Shown piece after piece: positions 24,691 through 37,689 of a DNA stretch of 64,000 nt; the first letter of the stretch is position 1; each line of letters opens with the position of its first letter. The notes below the pieces were generated by a model. It was not told where the DNA came from. It ran no database searches and saw only the letters and a list, made by a program, of their open reading frames with translations. Location: NCBI GenBank assembly GCA_936440205.1, contig OW387148.1:24111961-24175960 (forward strand). Reading direction: 5' to 3'. Origin of the DNA: Lepidonotus clava (lineage: Eukaryota > Annelida > Polychaeta > Phyllodocida > Polynoidae). The position numbers and the translations under genes were made by a program.

Positions 24691-26048
24691 TGGGGCGCCA
24701 GGCGTATTCAAGTTTACATAAGGTGGTTAATTATTGGAATTTAACTTCAGAGAGCACTAATCTCAAGGGGTTCACACCTCCAACATGTATATGACTGTGT
24801 GCCTTTCATGAAATATGGATAAGGTAAGATAAAATTAAAAGCCAGAGAGAAACGAAATAAATATATGAGATGTAGAAACCACAGTGAACAGTTTCCCTTT
24901 TTTTCAGAGTTATAATTTACCTTTGCGGGAAGCTCTTTGATTTCCCTGTTTCCCGTTGTTGTATAATACAGGTCTAAATAGGCTCTACCAATACCTAGAG
25001 TGAACACATGTACATGTATAGAACGAATTGTTAGTTTATATCCTACTATTTTTGTTTTAGCACAAGTTTCAACTATATAATTCCGCATCGATATCTTCTA
25101 CGTCTTCCAAAGTGCCAATTCCATCTAAGCTAATGTAACGGCTGATATAATAGGCATATATTCTATTATCAATATATTATATGGATCCATATAATTATTA
25201 TATTTATATGGATCATAGAATTAGTTATCATTGTGCGCCACATAACGCATGGCCGTATGTCCGGAAAAACTTCCCGCACTCGGGCCACCGTAGCGGTATG
25301 GCAAAAGGCAGCAGAGGCCAGTCTAAACGAGTCGAGTGGAGTTAGCACATACCCTGAGTCCAGTACAATGTTAATGCTTCACACTTTCAGAACGTGAAGC
25401 TACTTAAGGTACACAGACTAATGCGGTCAATTTACGGCGATACCCCAACAATGAGTGGTCATACAGAGTACGGGCTTACTGAAAATGCATGTATATTAGT
25501 AAATACATATTCGCGCTGCTTAATTCTACACGAATTAAGTTATACTATAGTGTAGGGTACTTTCATACTATCATGATTTCACACATCTTGTAATTATTTC
25601 ATTCTGATCCATAATCATATATTCACTCATTCGCGATCGGTCATGGTTTCACGCTTCATGCCAATGCTCGAGATATGTACAACACGAAAGATATTTCGGT
25701 AACACGAGGCACATATCAAAGTGTTTGGTTTCATTTTGTTCTTTGATTAAGGGTTTGAGGGAGGGACTTCTAATCTTACTGTGGCCAAATGGCACCATTT
25801 CTATTGACCCTTGATTTGGAGCAGGCACATGGCGTTCTATATATAAAGCTGTACAAAAAAGGTGAATTTTCACCTTTAAAAATAAGTCTGTCAGAGAATT
25901 TTGAATAGATTTTACTATATGCTATAAGCTGATGAGTGTATGTATACATACTCTGTTATACTTATGATATTGATCTTTTTAACCTCTTAAGAAGTGTGTT
26001 TTTTCCAAAGAAAGAAAAGGTCAGGAAATGTTATACAAGTTCTCAGTT

Positions 26049-26067
26049 TGGGACCAGGTGGCGTCAC
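26049..26067 (+). promoter_or_regulatory. CTCF-like motif (weaker)
   Basis: TGGGACCAGGTGGCGTCAC fits the AGGTGGCG core; the flanks fit less well than at 14,799 or 34,554. Confidence 0.25.
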
Positions 26068-26780
26068 GAACGGCTGCGGTTATATCTAGACATTTCGCCT
26101 TTGTATTCCAAGGCTACGGCCAATAGCTACAAAGTAATACATACAGATGTATTATCTTTACAGCAATGGAGTTAAACCTAAGTCACAAATCCTTCAGAAG
26201 ATATTGAACACAATCTATTGAACTGTTTACTTCTATTAAAGGCCTATCTTGATACCATCTATCATTGGTACTAGCCAAAGCCAAAGCAAACCACATTTAT
26301 GATTCATACAGGCTTCTGAAGTAGACCCTCTGTCACCCAACCTGCCCTGAACCAGGGCCTTATATTGGCTTAGGCAGGAACCAATGGTTTTAAGCACAAC
26401 GCCAGGTTCGTTAATCCCTATAAACCTCTCCTTAAGCTGGGTGATTCAAGGCCAGCAGGGATAGGTAGTTTCCAAATCTGGAAATTGAGGTGGGGGGTAT
26501 TACGTTAACCAATTTCCTAAAGCAAGTTATAAGTCTTAGAAATAACCTGATAAGACAATATCAAACCAATAAATTCAGTAACAAGTGTTTTATAATTGTT
26601 TGCCAGAAATGATTATAGTGGTTTAATACTATTTGCATTGCTATAATAGTTAGAATTATGATGAAACATGGACAGATATACCTGATGTAGGATGTTTACA
26701 TCAGTTTTTGAATAGTCACACTAAGGATCGTACAAAGGAAAGGTTAATGACTGTATTACGTTTCTCTGTAATGTCGTTGA

Positions 26781-26800
26781 TGGTGGCGCCCCCTATGAGA
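26781..26800 (-). promoter_or_regulatory. CTCF-like motif
   Basis: The minus strand reads CTCATAGGGGGCGCCACCA, matching the AGGGGGCGC core of the CTCF site. Motif evidence only. Confidence 0.35.
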
Positions 26801-27542
26801 GTCTGTACCACGAGATACAATTGAAAGAACACACAAACATAAACAAACGGCCGATGACGTCACGAAAACGGCAAAAGAGACGACGCATTTAAGTGGTTTG
26901 CACAGATTCTCCTAGTCAGTGCCACTATTGACGATGTCACGAAAATCCCGCAGGCGACGGCCTGGCTTACACATCTTTGTGTAGCTATAATATTTTTGGT
27001 CACACACAGTCATGCCTCGTCAGCGTGTAAAATCCCCCTAGGACACAGGGGAATGCCCTGAAAGTTGATCTAAAATGTTATTCATATTCATAGTCTAAAA
27101 GGTCTGTTTTATAATCTTAAACCAAAGTTTGATTGATTTTTTACTTTACCCTTCACCTTACTAACCATGTTGTGCACTTCGTCATTATGACAATTCAATT
27201 TCCTATCATGAATTCATTCTGTTTATTTGTATATTTATGGTCAGATATGTATATTCATTATGAGCTTTGTATTTCCCACTACTGTGGGACGATATGCCAT
27301 CTAGTATATATACTGCATGAACTAAATAAGTTGGCAATCCCCATTGGATATAAGATACTACAACTTTTATCTTCTCTGGTTTGAAATGGCAATGTCTTAG
27401 CTACTTATGACAGAAAACAAAGAATTTGTGACAATTGTTTATCTTCAATATTATCATGGTTATATATGAAAAATCATATACCAACTTATAATGCATTTTT
27501 TCGTTTTGTTAAGTTGGTTGGCATTAGCCTTAAAACGCATTT

Positions 27543-28435
27543 GGGAGCATATTTGGGAAAAGGTACCTAATGAGATTTAATGAGGTCACAAAATCACATG
27601 AAACATGGGGAAATGTGTCAGCATTATTCTTATTGTAGAGAACCTACTCTTTCAAATGCTGCAAACCATTTTGAAATATTCCTGATAGAACCTGAGATAA
27701 ACACGTATGAACCTACCCACCTCTTGTACATTGAGAACCCCTAATTCCCAATTGCTGTTGTTACTTCCATGTTATGGTGACTTAAAGTTTCTTATGTTTA
27801 TTAAGAAATTAAGTTTTCTTATTTCTGAGAATATTAAAAGTACCATAACTATTGACAGGAGTGTTTGTTCCACTCACTGTTTTCAGTTTTGAGAAGGTAA
27901 AAACATTTTCTACATTACCTGTGAAAAAATGTTCTTTTCATTTTTTATATTCTTTTTACCGTAACCATGGTAACTCACTAACCTAAATTATGTGCAGAAA
28001 TTCTGCTAAAAACATTCCATTTCTATTTTCCCATGATGCATTGCTTATGAAAATTTTGATTTTTTAGTAAATGTCATGAGAATCTTTAGAAAATTTCATG
28101 TAAGTCAAATTTTTTCACAAAATAACTTAAAAAATAGTTTTTCCCCCATATATTTCATGGTTAATGTAACAAAGAGTCAATTCCTGCCAGATACTGCCAA
28201 ATCTGGCCCAAATTGAGCATAATGGCCTATATTGTACGTAAGATTGGAAAGGAACTAAATATCGTAGAATGATAAGACAAAGAGTAGAAGAATCCCTGGG
28301 ACTTCAGAAACATTATAAAACATAACTTTTAGCTGTATGTTAAGTGATTGTTTCATAATATGAACAAACCTCCAGAACTAGTGGCCACAGGATGGCCAAA
28401 AATGTCATTAGGTACCTTTTCCCAAATATGCTCCC
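27543..28435 (-). mobile_element. 893-bp non-autonomous DNA transposon, copy 2 (inverted)
   Basis: This is the same element as 17466-18358, in opposite orientation and of identical length. It is flanked by the direct repeat ATTT (27539-27542 and 28436-28439). The different 4-bp flanks of the two copies show independent insertions with 4-bp target duplication. Similarity of the copies suggests fairly recent activity. Confidence 0.85.
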
Positions 28436-28439
28436 ATTT

Positions 28440-31089
28440 TATAAGGATTATTGTTTCCATGTCAAATTTTAATATTGCATCAACACCAAAAGTTGATATT
28501 GAACCATTATTAGATTTGCATAGCTTTTGATTGATATAATGTTTATTAGTAAGATACAGAGGTTCTAGAAATGCATTTTTTGTTGTGATTGATTTCCTGC
28601 ATATCTTTCTTGTGTACAGAGTTACCCTCTTCAATCTGTGATCAATGATCTTATTGAGGGTAACTATGTCTACTCAATAAAATAAGATAATATATTTCCA
28701 TCGGAATTAGAAAACCTTTACATTCTATAAATAAACATCACCATACATGACTAAGTAAAACCTATAAGGTTAGTGAAAACTATTTTTGTACAGTTGTGGG
28801 AAAGACTTCAAGTGAACCTTTGCTTGCAAATCATGTCATTCAACATCAAAATGGCCACATAACAGGATTTGCATAGGATGACATGATATAGGATAACATG
28901 ACCTTGATATTCCCAGCCAATTGAAATAGAGATTCTGCTTTTCTGCCAGATCTTAATGGGGTTTGTCCCAAGGCTAAGCTAAAGGGAGGTCATCTGGTTT
29001 GTGCAATTCGCAGTCCTTATAGTTACTTACGTTATTTATGATACTCTTATTACTAATGGCATTAGCCATTGGTTCCCTCTGTAACTTGTCATTAGTTCTA
29101 TTATCCATTATATCTAGAGAAGCCTTGGGCAGGTGTAGTTTGACAGGCAGATTCAGACTCCATCGGCCGCTACCCATGCTTAAGTTTATTTAGCCTGATT
29201 TAAACAAGAGTTTTTTTCTCATGTGTTAGGTGTTGTGTCTTTTGTCAGGACGGTTCTAACAAGCGCTAAACTGGTTTTCTGTTTGCTGGGACACCTTTAT
29301 TGACATTAGAAGTAAAGCATTACAAGTTTCCGCTTCTTCTATGTGATTTGGCAGTTGTGAAACTCCATTACCAAAACATTGAAGCTGGTCTCGTTAACAG
29401 TTCTGTCTGATACTAAATATTTGGTTTAATCTATATTAACAAGCTGTACATAAATTGAATAAAACTGTCCATTTTTAATACTTTGTCCTCATGAATATGT
29501 ATACAAAAGTAGTATACAATGAGAAATTACCGTAGCTGATCCTACAAAAGAAACCTTTGAATAATCTATGTTACGTGGTTGGCCGTAGAGTATTGATTCA
29601 GGTTTAGAGGTAGAGTTGTACAGTCAGTGCAGCACCGACTGGTTACCAGGCTCCAGGTGTGCTGTATGGAGAACCTACTGTTAACTCATGCTTCTAAGTG
29701 GAAATAATTATATGCTGTCAACAAATTGCATCCAGTTTCAAACTTCCTTGGTAAATGAAGTAGGTAAGATAAAGAAATTGTTCAACGATTATTATGGCCA
29801 AGCTAGGTAATAAAATTATAACCTGTTCCGTAACATTAATTGGTTACACCGAGTTGTTATATAGATCAGTTCCATAGCCATTAGAAACCAGTAACTCACT
29901 TGTCATAGCCCCGCATACATATCAATTTTAAGGTTTTAGTTTCATGTAATAAGAAGGATATATGATTATACAACATCTAATGTTCTTGTTGGAACAAACA
30001 AATTACCTGTATCTTGTTCTTCGTATCTCAAATTATATATATATATTTGTGTATATTATATAGACCCTATTCCTTATTTCAGATTCAACTATGACGTCCA
30101 TGAATAAAATTATCTTTCAAAATGTAAACGTGCATATAGTATTACAGTTAGTATAACAGCTAGTAGTGATAACAGCTAGTTATAACAGCTAGTAGTGATA
30201 AAGCTTTATGTTATGGATAAGAATCATTCCTCCTGATTTGAAAGGGGGTAACCAATTGACTAACGCGATCCTGAAGAAGGAAACTCCCATTTTGTCTGAT
30301 TTTTGCCACATTACCACATGAAAACAATAGAATTTATTTAGACAAAAATAAAATACAGAGCATTTATCGGAAGCATTTTGAATTTTGCTAAATTTGTGTC
30401 AATGCATGACTGATTTTTATTCATGGACGATTACAGAATAATTGCGAATGGTGTTATTTGTGTAAACGGAATGTAACACTTACAACCTGCGTCCTATAGA
30501 CGTGTGATTAAGCCATACTAACATGGAGAACCTAAGAAGTCATTCTGCAATTACCTACTCAGATTACGCTTTTATAACAGGATATGTCTTAATATACATC
30601 GGAGAACGGAAGGTAGGGCCTACTTCAAGCAAACATGGAGAGGTAACATAAAACCGTATCCCGTCATCATTATTCTTTGATATGTATCCTAACGGAGGGA
30701 CAGCAGCCTGTTTTGTACTGCTCATACCCACAGACTGCAAAAGGGAAAATATTGATTCGTTTCTAAAGCACAGCATCACGAGGAGAATGAGATACACATT
30801 ATGGTCCACGGTTGGAACCTGCCTTTTTTGAAGCACCTACTGGTTGTAAAGACGTCAGATATGACACTGGAAATATTACTTTTAGTCTACTTATTCCACC
30901 CATGATTGTTTCGGTTGGCTGCTGTTTGAGTGCAGGTGAGGCGACCACGAACCACGACTCCATGATGTGTTATTAATATCAGTACACCAGTTCATCGCGG
31001 CTTTCTGGGTGGCAGTTCGAAAGTAAGAAGAGGGAAGTTACGCTTATCACTCATTGCCAGTCTTATTTCGTTTACAATAGTGCTGCAAT
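28440..31089. other. Intergenic spacer upstream of MCO-A
   Basis: AT-rich with no gene recognised. A short tandem repeat around TAACAGCTAGTAGTGATA lies at about 30,143-30,200. The MCO-A promoter should lie in the right end of this stretch, but no TATA box or other decisive signal was seen. Confidence 0.4.
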
Positions 31090-34000
31090 ATGACCATTCC
31101 CAAACTACTTGTGTATAAGCCAAAGTCAGGGACCAATACACAAGGTGTTGTATATGTGTTGTTGTATGTCACTCTGTGGATATGCAGTTGTGACGCGGTT
31201 CCGGCCACCTTAGGCGTTCCATGCTGGGCCGATGTCTGTGAGTTTCACATGTCGCTGACCCTTGGTCATACCTTGACCCGCACCCACCCAGGAGGACATG
31301 TTAAGGACCTGGAGCTGCACCCAGGAGGCTGTGTCAAACTCGCTAACGCTGAGCCAGCGTCACCTTGTATAGACATCACTGCCAATGAGGCCTCAAGCCG
31401 TGACATCACTGCTGATGGACGTCGGAGAAGTGTACTTCTAGTGAATGGTCGGTTCCCAGGGCCATCCCTCGAGGTCATGGAAGGTTCCACGGTGTGTATG
31501 ATTTAGTTATTTTGTTGGGAGTAAGGCATATCCACCAATGACAAAAGGTTTGTTCATCATATACTTTCATTAAAAAACACATTATAATGGGGGTAGACCC
31601 CTAAAATCAACACGGCGACACGGCCTTTTTTGGGCTTAGTGACATGCGACATGATCATTTCTTAAATTCGACATGGCGACATGATCATTTCTTAAATTCG
31701 ACAGGGCGACATAATCCTTTCTTAAATTCGACAGGGCGACATGATCCTTTCTTAAATTCGACAGGGCGACATGGGACCCCCCCATCTACACCCCCATTAT
31801 ATGTAACTTTTCATCAAAATTAATCACATTTAATCTAGCATTTGGCACATTTGTTTATATATACTATATATCTATACATAAAGACATGATTGACGCTGTT
31901 TTTTCGCTTTCAGAAACGTATTATTAAGTTAAAATGTAGAGGGCTGTGTCATGACTGAGAACAAACACAAATGTTTTGTGACTTTAGCTACATAAATTAG
32001 TGTAATTACGATATATTAATATTAACAGCGTACACGTGTGAAGATGTTCTCCCTGTTATGTTGTATTGCAAGATGCTAATTCATAAGCCTCCTCAGTTTG
32101 ACTATAGTTCGTTTGTTTACACTGATTTTAACACTGTATGCTTTGCTTGTTCTCCAGTTCAAAAACCCTTTAGGCTAAAGCTTTCGTGAACAAAGATATT
32201 CTAAACTAGGTTAAAGAATAAGGGATTGTATACTTCCTGCAACGTCCAGCAGACCACATCTAATTGCGATTACAAAACTAGTGTCGGTAACAAAAGCACA
32301 AAGAAAATGTTAGCATCGTGTCTAAAGGGTAATCAGAACATCACGATTTCTGGTATTTTTTTTTAACTTAGGTTTGGCAATAATGTTATACATATATATA
32401 GCTGTTTCCACGTGCACTTAAATAATACACATAAACCCTCAGTCTGAACAGATTGATCTAGATAGATTTTGTTTTGCAGGTGATTGTGAAAGTGACCAAT
32501 AATATGAAGAACATAAACACAGATATCCATTGGCATGGTGTCACACAAGAGGGCACCCAGTGGAGTGACGGTGCTGCGTTCATCACTCAATGCCCGATCC
32601 CACCTGGTCACACCTTTACCTACCGATTCAAAGCAACACCTGCTGGTACATTATGGTACCACCCTCATCTAAACAACCTGCGTAGTGATGGTCACTATGG
32701 ACTTATTATCATTCACAAGGCAAGGCCAGTGTTAACTGAACTTCCATTGATCATTTCTGATTGGTTTCTCGAAGATGGTCTCGGTGAGCCACTCCCCGAT
32801 CTGAGGGCTGGTACAAGCGTAGTTCTACCAAATCCTATATCATCCCTTATAAATGGAAGAGGGCAACATGGGGACGTCCCACATGCTCCATCATCAAAGT
32901 TTCAAATTGAGTCAGGAAAGAGATATCGTTTTCGCTGTGTCAACAGTGCCTCTGATCTGAGCTATGAAATTTCTGTTGACCAACATCCTTTGACCATAGT
33001 TGCTTGGGATGGGGCTGATATAGAACCAATTGAGGTAGATTCCTTCAACATATTTCCAGCAGAAAGAGTGGATTTTGAGATTCAAGGTCAATCAACCATC
33101 GACCCATCTTGGATCCGTGCGGTGTCTCTTGTTGAAATCAATATGCACTCAAGTGGAGGTACAGAACATGGTGGGGGACATGGTGGAATGAGTGATATGA
33201 TGAATGATACTCACAACTCGGAAATAAATCCTTTAAATGCACTTGCAATATTATCATACCAGGCGAACAGTGTGAATCCTGCTTCCCAACCAAAACACTG
33301 CACATCTGACTCCAAGTGCAAAGTGTTCAACTGCTTCAGGGCTTACTCTCACTCCGAGAACAAAACTTGCATCGACTTGAAGGACATTCATACAACTGAA
33401 TTAGACCAGGTCTCCACATTAACAAGTAATTCTCCATCAAAAGAAATAATCCTTAATGTCGCCACAACACTTGGTGCATCTATTGGTGGTAAACGTTTTA
33501 TCAGCCCAATGTCCCCTTTCTACCAACCATATCCTCAGGATCTAATAAGCTGCCAGGACAAGTGTACGTCACATCATGACATCTGTTCTTGCAGCCATAA
33601 GCTAGTATTTTATCACAATGAACTGGTTCAGTTGGTGTTTTCCAACATAGAACCCAACATAAGTGGATCTACCCATGGTGATGCCCATGGAGGGCCAGGG
33701 GGAGCTCATGCTGCCCATACAACAGGCCATCCAATGCATGTTCATGGGCAGAGGTTTGCAGTGGTGGCCCAAGGATTTGCCCAATACGACCCCCACACAG
33801 GGATGAAGCACCATGACACCAAGTCCATAATGTGTAACTCTGATGTCTGTATGAATCCTACCTGGAACCCCCAGTATCCCATAGGAGATCTCCACTTGAA
33901 TAATCCTCCTTTAAAAGATACCGTTATTTTGCCACCTGGTGGTTATGTTGTTTTACGCCTACGTAACGCCAATCCTGGATACTGGTTGCTTCACTGCCAT

Positions 34001-35006
34001 CTCCTTAAGGACCAGATAGACGGGATGCAGCTTTATATAGAGGTATCCCCAGAAAAAGTGCAGCTACCTCCTCCACAACTTCCCCCCTGCAGCCCTTATG
34101 CAAAGGATACTTTTTCATCAGCATCCAAAGGTATAACTTTTTATCTTATATGTTATGAATCATTTAAGAATCAATTCCGTTGTTAATTTGTTCAAAAATT
34201 AATTTTTCTTAAACGCAAGGTACCTTTGATAAAAACAAAAGGGTATGTCTGATATCAAATGTACAACATAGCTATGTAATATAACTATTTAACAAACGAT
34301 ACTGACAAAGAACTGTTGACTGAGGGGAAGAAGGTAGTAACAATATGCACATAAATGAATTTATCAATAGTTTAATTAATTTCATTTATAACACCAGTAA
34401 ATATAAATTATCTGGAAATTAGGTATCACGATTGGTGCTATAGTCACAGGTGGAGAATTTCTTAATTTCATTCACAATGATAATTTTACAAGTTCGCAGT
34501 TGTTTGCTCTACTTTCGGAGGCTGAATGTGAAACGCCTTTTCTATTTATAGCGGCCAACACTAGGTGGCAGCAGAAAGTCCATTAGCTCCCTCTTTTTTT
34601 ATTATGTCTACACATAGGCCTACACTTATTTTTACGTTTCATCCCAGAAATAATAGGCCATGTGTATGTATGCTATTACTTACATTTTACAGAATACAAA
34701 TTAGTCACTCTAGCTAACTAGTGACGTTGCTATTTTTTGTTTAAGTGTGTAATTTCTTTGATTAATTAAACGTTTGTGTGTATCTCCACAGCTTTTCGAC
34801 CTAACGTCAGCCTGTCGCCCCTGGAGTTGCTGGGTCTGGTGGTGGGGTCGGTGGGTACTGGAGTCCTCCTGGTGGTCAGCATACTACTCTGCTCAAGACT
34901 CTGCCGCGTCCGCAGAGCATCCAAGTCTCCAGCTATTGTTGACCCCACCCAATGGACAGCCTTTGCCCAAAACCCCACCAGGTATAGATATCAAACAAAG
35001 TTCTAA
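31090..35006 (+). CDS. MCO-A: membrane-anchored laccase-like multicopper oxidase (3 exons)
   Basis: Exons 31090-31491, 32480-34130 and 34792-35006 join in phase to 755 residues. The family couples substrate oxidation to reduction of O2 to water. A hydrophobic signal segment (VVYVLLYVTLWICSC) precedes the mature start VPATLGVPCWAD. The three cupredoxin domains carry HWHG (H151, H153), WYHPH (H195, H197), HPMHVHG (H551, H554, H556) and HCH (H639-H641), the trinuclear-copper and Cys ligands. The second type-1 copper His expected at 645 is Asp; the axial Met650 is present. Exon 3 encodes one transmembrane helix (~697-719) and a short basic tail, so the catalytic part should face outside. Two His/Gly-rich inserts (~354-382 and ~530-550) are absent from MCO-B. 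AATAAA at 35,098 is a possible poly(A) signal. It could act on metals or phenols; substrate is unknown. Confidence 0.9.
31583..31801. mobile_element. MITE with internal 30-bp tandem repeat, in MCO-A intron 1
   Basis: The ends are inverted: TATAATGGGGGTAGA on the left and its near inverse (CTACACCCCCATTATA) on the right. The interior is about four copies of a 30-bp unit containing CGACATGATCATTTCTTAAA. A weak relative of the interior appears at about 61,475-61,535. Confidence 0.6.
34554..34573 (+). promoter_or_regulatory. CTCF-like motif in MCO-A intron 2
   Basis: CCAACACTAGGTGGCAGCAG is a near-perfect fit to the CTCF core (CACTAGGTGGCAG). It lies in the intron before the transmembrane exon. 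Confidence 0.4.
34792..35006 (+). CDS. MCO-A exon 3: transmembrane anchor and cytoplasmic tail
   Basis: The exon starts in phase 1 (G completed by CT to Ala) and reads AFRPNVSLSPLELLGLVVGS, then a helix VGTGVLLVVSILLC and the tail SRLCRVRR. Its length (215 nt) is exactly that of the MCO-B tail exon. It is markedly GC-rich beside the core exon. Confidence 0.85.
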
Positions 35007-35097
35007 AGTACTATATTGGAATTTTGACAAAAAACCCAAGCGCAACCTCTGTTATATGTTCGGGTTACTTTGATCATTTAAAGGAGATTCTCTCTTA

Positions 35098-35103
35098 AAT
35101 AAA
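35098..35103 (+). terminator. Possible poly(A) signal of MCO-A
   Basis: AATAAA lies 92 bases after the MCO-A stop codon. Cleavage-site evidence is lacking. Confidence 0.35.
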
Positions 35104-35109
35104 GGTAAT

Positions 35110-37689
35110 GCAGATTTTATGCAGGGACCAAAGCTGAGTCCGCAACCTTCCACACAAAGATAATAAGTAGATTGTAAATGCTTACCTGCACATCTTGTTG
35201 CACTGCATGTCCATTGCTGAAGGGGCGCTCTCACTGCCCGATAGAATCCTAATGATACTATCTAGATAATGGTTATTTTAAGTTGAACGATTTCCCCGCC
35301 CTATGGATCCATCTTAAGGAATTATTATCGTATGGTTGTCCCAAGGTTTCCTTAAGGCTATCCATAACATTCTATAAAACTTACGAGATTATTGGGCTCA
35401 AAGTCTCTCAGCATAGGCATCTATCATTAATATTATATAAGCAAATCGGCCATTAAGTAGGTACAACTGATCAATACACTATTATATCAAATAAATGTCA
35501 CTGAAGGGACACACCTCCATCTTACACACCCCGAATAATAATTATATTCATAAAAATGTTTTAACTTAATTATTGTTTGTACAAGTGCTTTAGCATTCTA
35601 CCGTTTTTGGTCTAGGCTATATATGTTCAATTAATATAGCTTTAAATGGGTCTTCCCTTCCACGTCATATTGAATACATACTTTTGTTTGATCATATTGA
35701 GCCATTATAAATGATACACAAATTACAATTTATGTTTTTCGTGAATAAATTTGCTAATATTAACTTGGAACACTCGTTGAATCACATATAATTGTCGATG
35801 AATTTACCCTATGGTTTGAATAAAAAGCAATGTTCAGTGCGCCTTCCATACTCGCTTTGTGCATGTAGACAAGTTTATCGTTAGAGTTTAGTTTTAAAAA
35901 ATAATACTTTTTAAGCAAACTACCTATAATATTTCTTCTTTAACAAGCTGCTGCTTTATACTAACCAGTGCTAACAACTTGATGGTCTCTTCTTTTCAGA
36001 GTTGGATGTTACAATTCAGGTTTTGAGATAATGAGGAATGACACAACTGAGGGTTAAACACGTTGAAGTATGACTTAAGCGATGAGAAGAATCCACCGTC
36101 ATTATTCTTTAGGCCCTATATAGTTGCTTAGTTATTGATCGAATGATATTTTTGGGTAACCAGCTCGTTCCTTCGATGAGAGTCGTGCAGAAGTCTATGA
36201 AAACTGATATATTCTAACATATTTTTTTAGATTAATAAACGGTAGACAACCACTTGTGCTGCAATCCTTTGCAATCAATTTGAAATAATGTTACTTTGCG
36301 GAGGAATGTGATAGTATGTGCAAGCCTTCATAATTTGCAGAAGGTCATTGTGTTTAGTGAATCATTTTATAAAATTTGTATCTGCATTTCATTATAATAA
36401 TGAAGATATATTAGTATCTGAAGTACCATGCAGGATTATTTGATAAAGCAATAACTGCTTGAGCATCGGTTATGAACTCACACATTTATCAGAGAAACAT
36501 AAACAAATTATCAAATGCTCCATCCTGATTCGCTCTTGTGCATGTTGCTAGTTATCATAATATTATACCATCTATCAAAATCTCCTTTTAAAAAGTTACA
36601 TGAAAGATGTGTTTCTCAATAATTCCTTAATTGGACAGGCATTGATTCAATTCATACCGGCTCTTTGGTTCCGCTTAAACAAAGCAGAACTCATCACCTA
36701 CATATACTAGCACTACCCCTACCCTCAAACTAACGTACTAATATTATACAAACACTCAAACCCATACTGGAGGATTAAGTGGTATGGGGGGGGGGGGCTA
36801 TTTTATCGGCCTCCACCCTGGAATGAAGGGGGGAAGACCGAAAGTTTTACATCAGGTTCACCCCCTCCTTATAAATTCCTGCATCCGCCCATGCATAAAA
36901 AATGTATCTGCTAAGATTGACAATACTTTTGAATAAAGAAAATCCTTTTATTTTCATCAGAGGTCGGGAACAAAATCGATTATATAATATATAAGTCAAC
37001 ATTACCATCATAAGTATCAAGCATCTCGCAATGTTTACCGTTGTGTGATTGGGAAAGTGTGAAAAAAAATTTATCACCGGCCTGTAATGAACAAAGTAGT
37101 TTTATATTCCAGCATTTTTCAATTAATGTAATTGAAGAATGACAGATACATTTCTTAGTGATATTCTGAGAGGAATATGATGAAAGTTACATTGGCACAG
37201 ACAATGCTAAAATATGATATATAGGCGAATGAGTTTCGTTCTTAGTTACACACTGTTCAAAAAAGGTAAATGACTGTGACCCAGACTAGTGATTTTTTAA
37301 CTCCTTTAAAGTGAAAGTTAAATCTAATAAATGATTTTACCACAACTGCCACACAAATATTTTACTCTTTTTTGGACTATATGTCACTTCGGCTTCACAA
37401 GCCCTTTGGCTTGAAGTTTTGTGGGTCAGTTCATGCTCAATTTCAGATGTATTTATGGTGTTGACATTCTGCCAGATACTTTTCATGAGGCACATGGTGC
37501 CTTAACCTGTTGCACGCTTATCTTTGAATAAGGGAACCGTATGATATAGAGCTCGCGCTTATGGAATCATGTAATCATTTCTTTTGTTATTTTTTTATGA
37601 TTTAGATTTTGATCTTTATAACCATATTTTGATTCAATAAATAATGTGAAATAGATCATTTCCAGATGAGACGCGTCTATATCAGGATT
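35110..37689. other. Intergenic spacer downstream of MCO-A
   Basis: AT-rich, with a G run at 36,786-36,797. No gene, RNA or mobile element could be supported. Confidence 0.4.

Larger units (their letters stand above)
24691..27542. other. Intergenic spacer upstream of the IP3R-like gene
   Basis: No gene is recognised. It holds a palindromic AT stretch with ATATGGATCCATAT near 25,178-25,215 and two CTCF-like motifs (26,049 and 26,781). Open frames are short and overlap on both strands. Confidence 0.45.

Noticed and set aside
32480-34130. Ceruloplasmin/hephaestin identity
   Set aside because: There is one three-domain copper oxidase unit with laccase-type spacing, not the six-domain ferroxidase layout.
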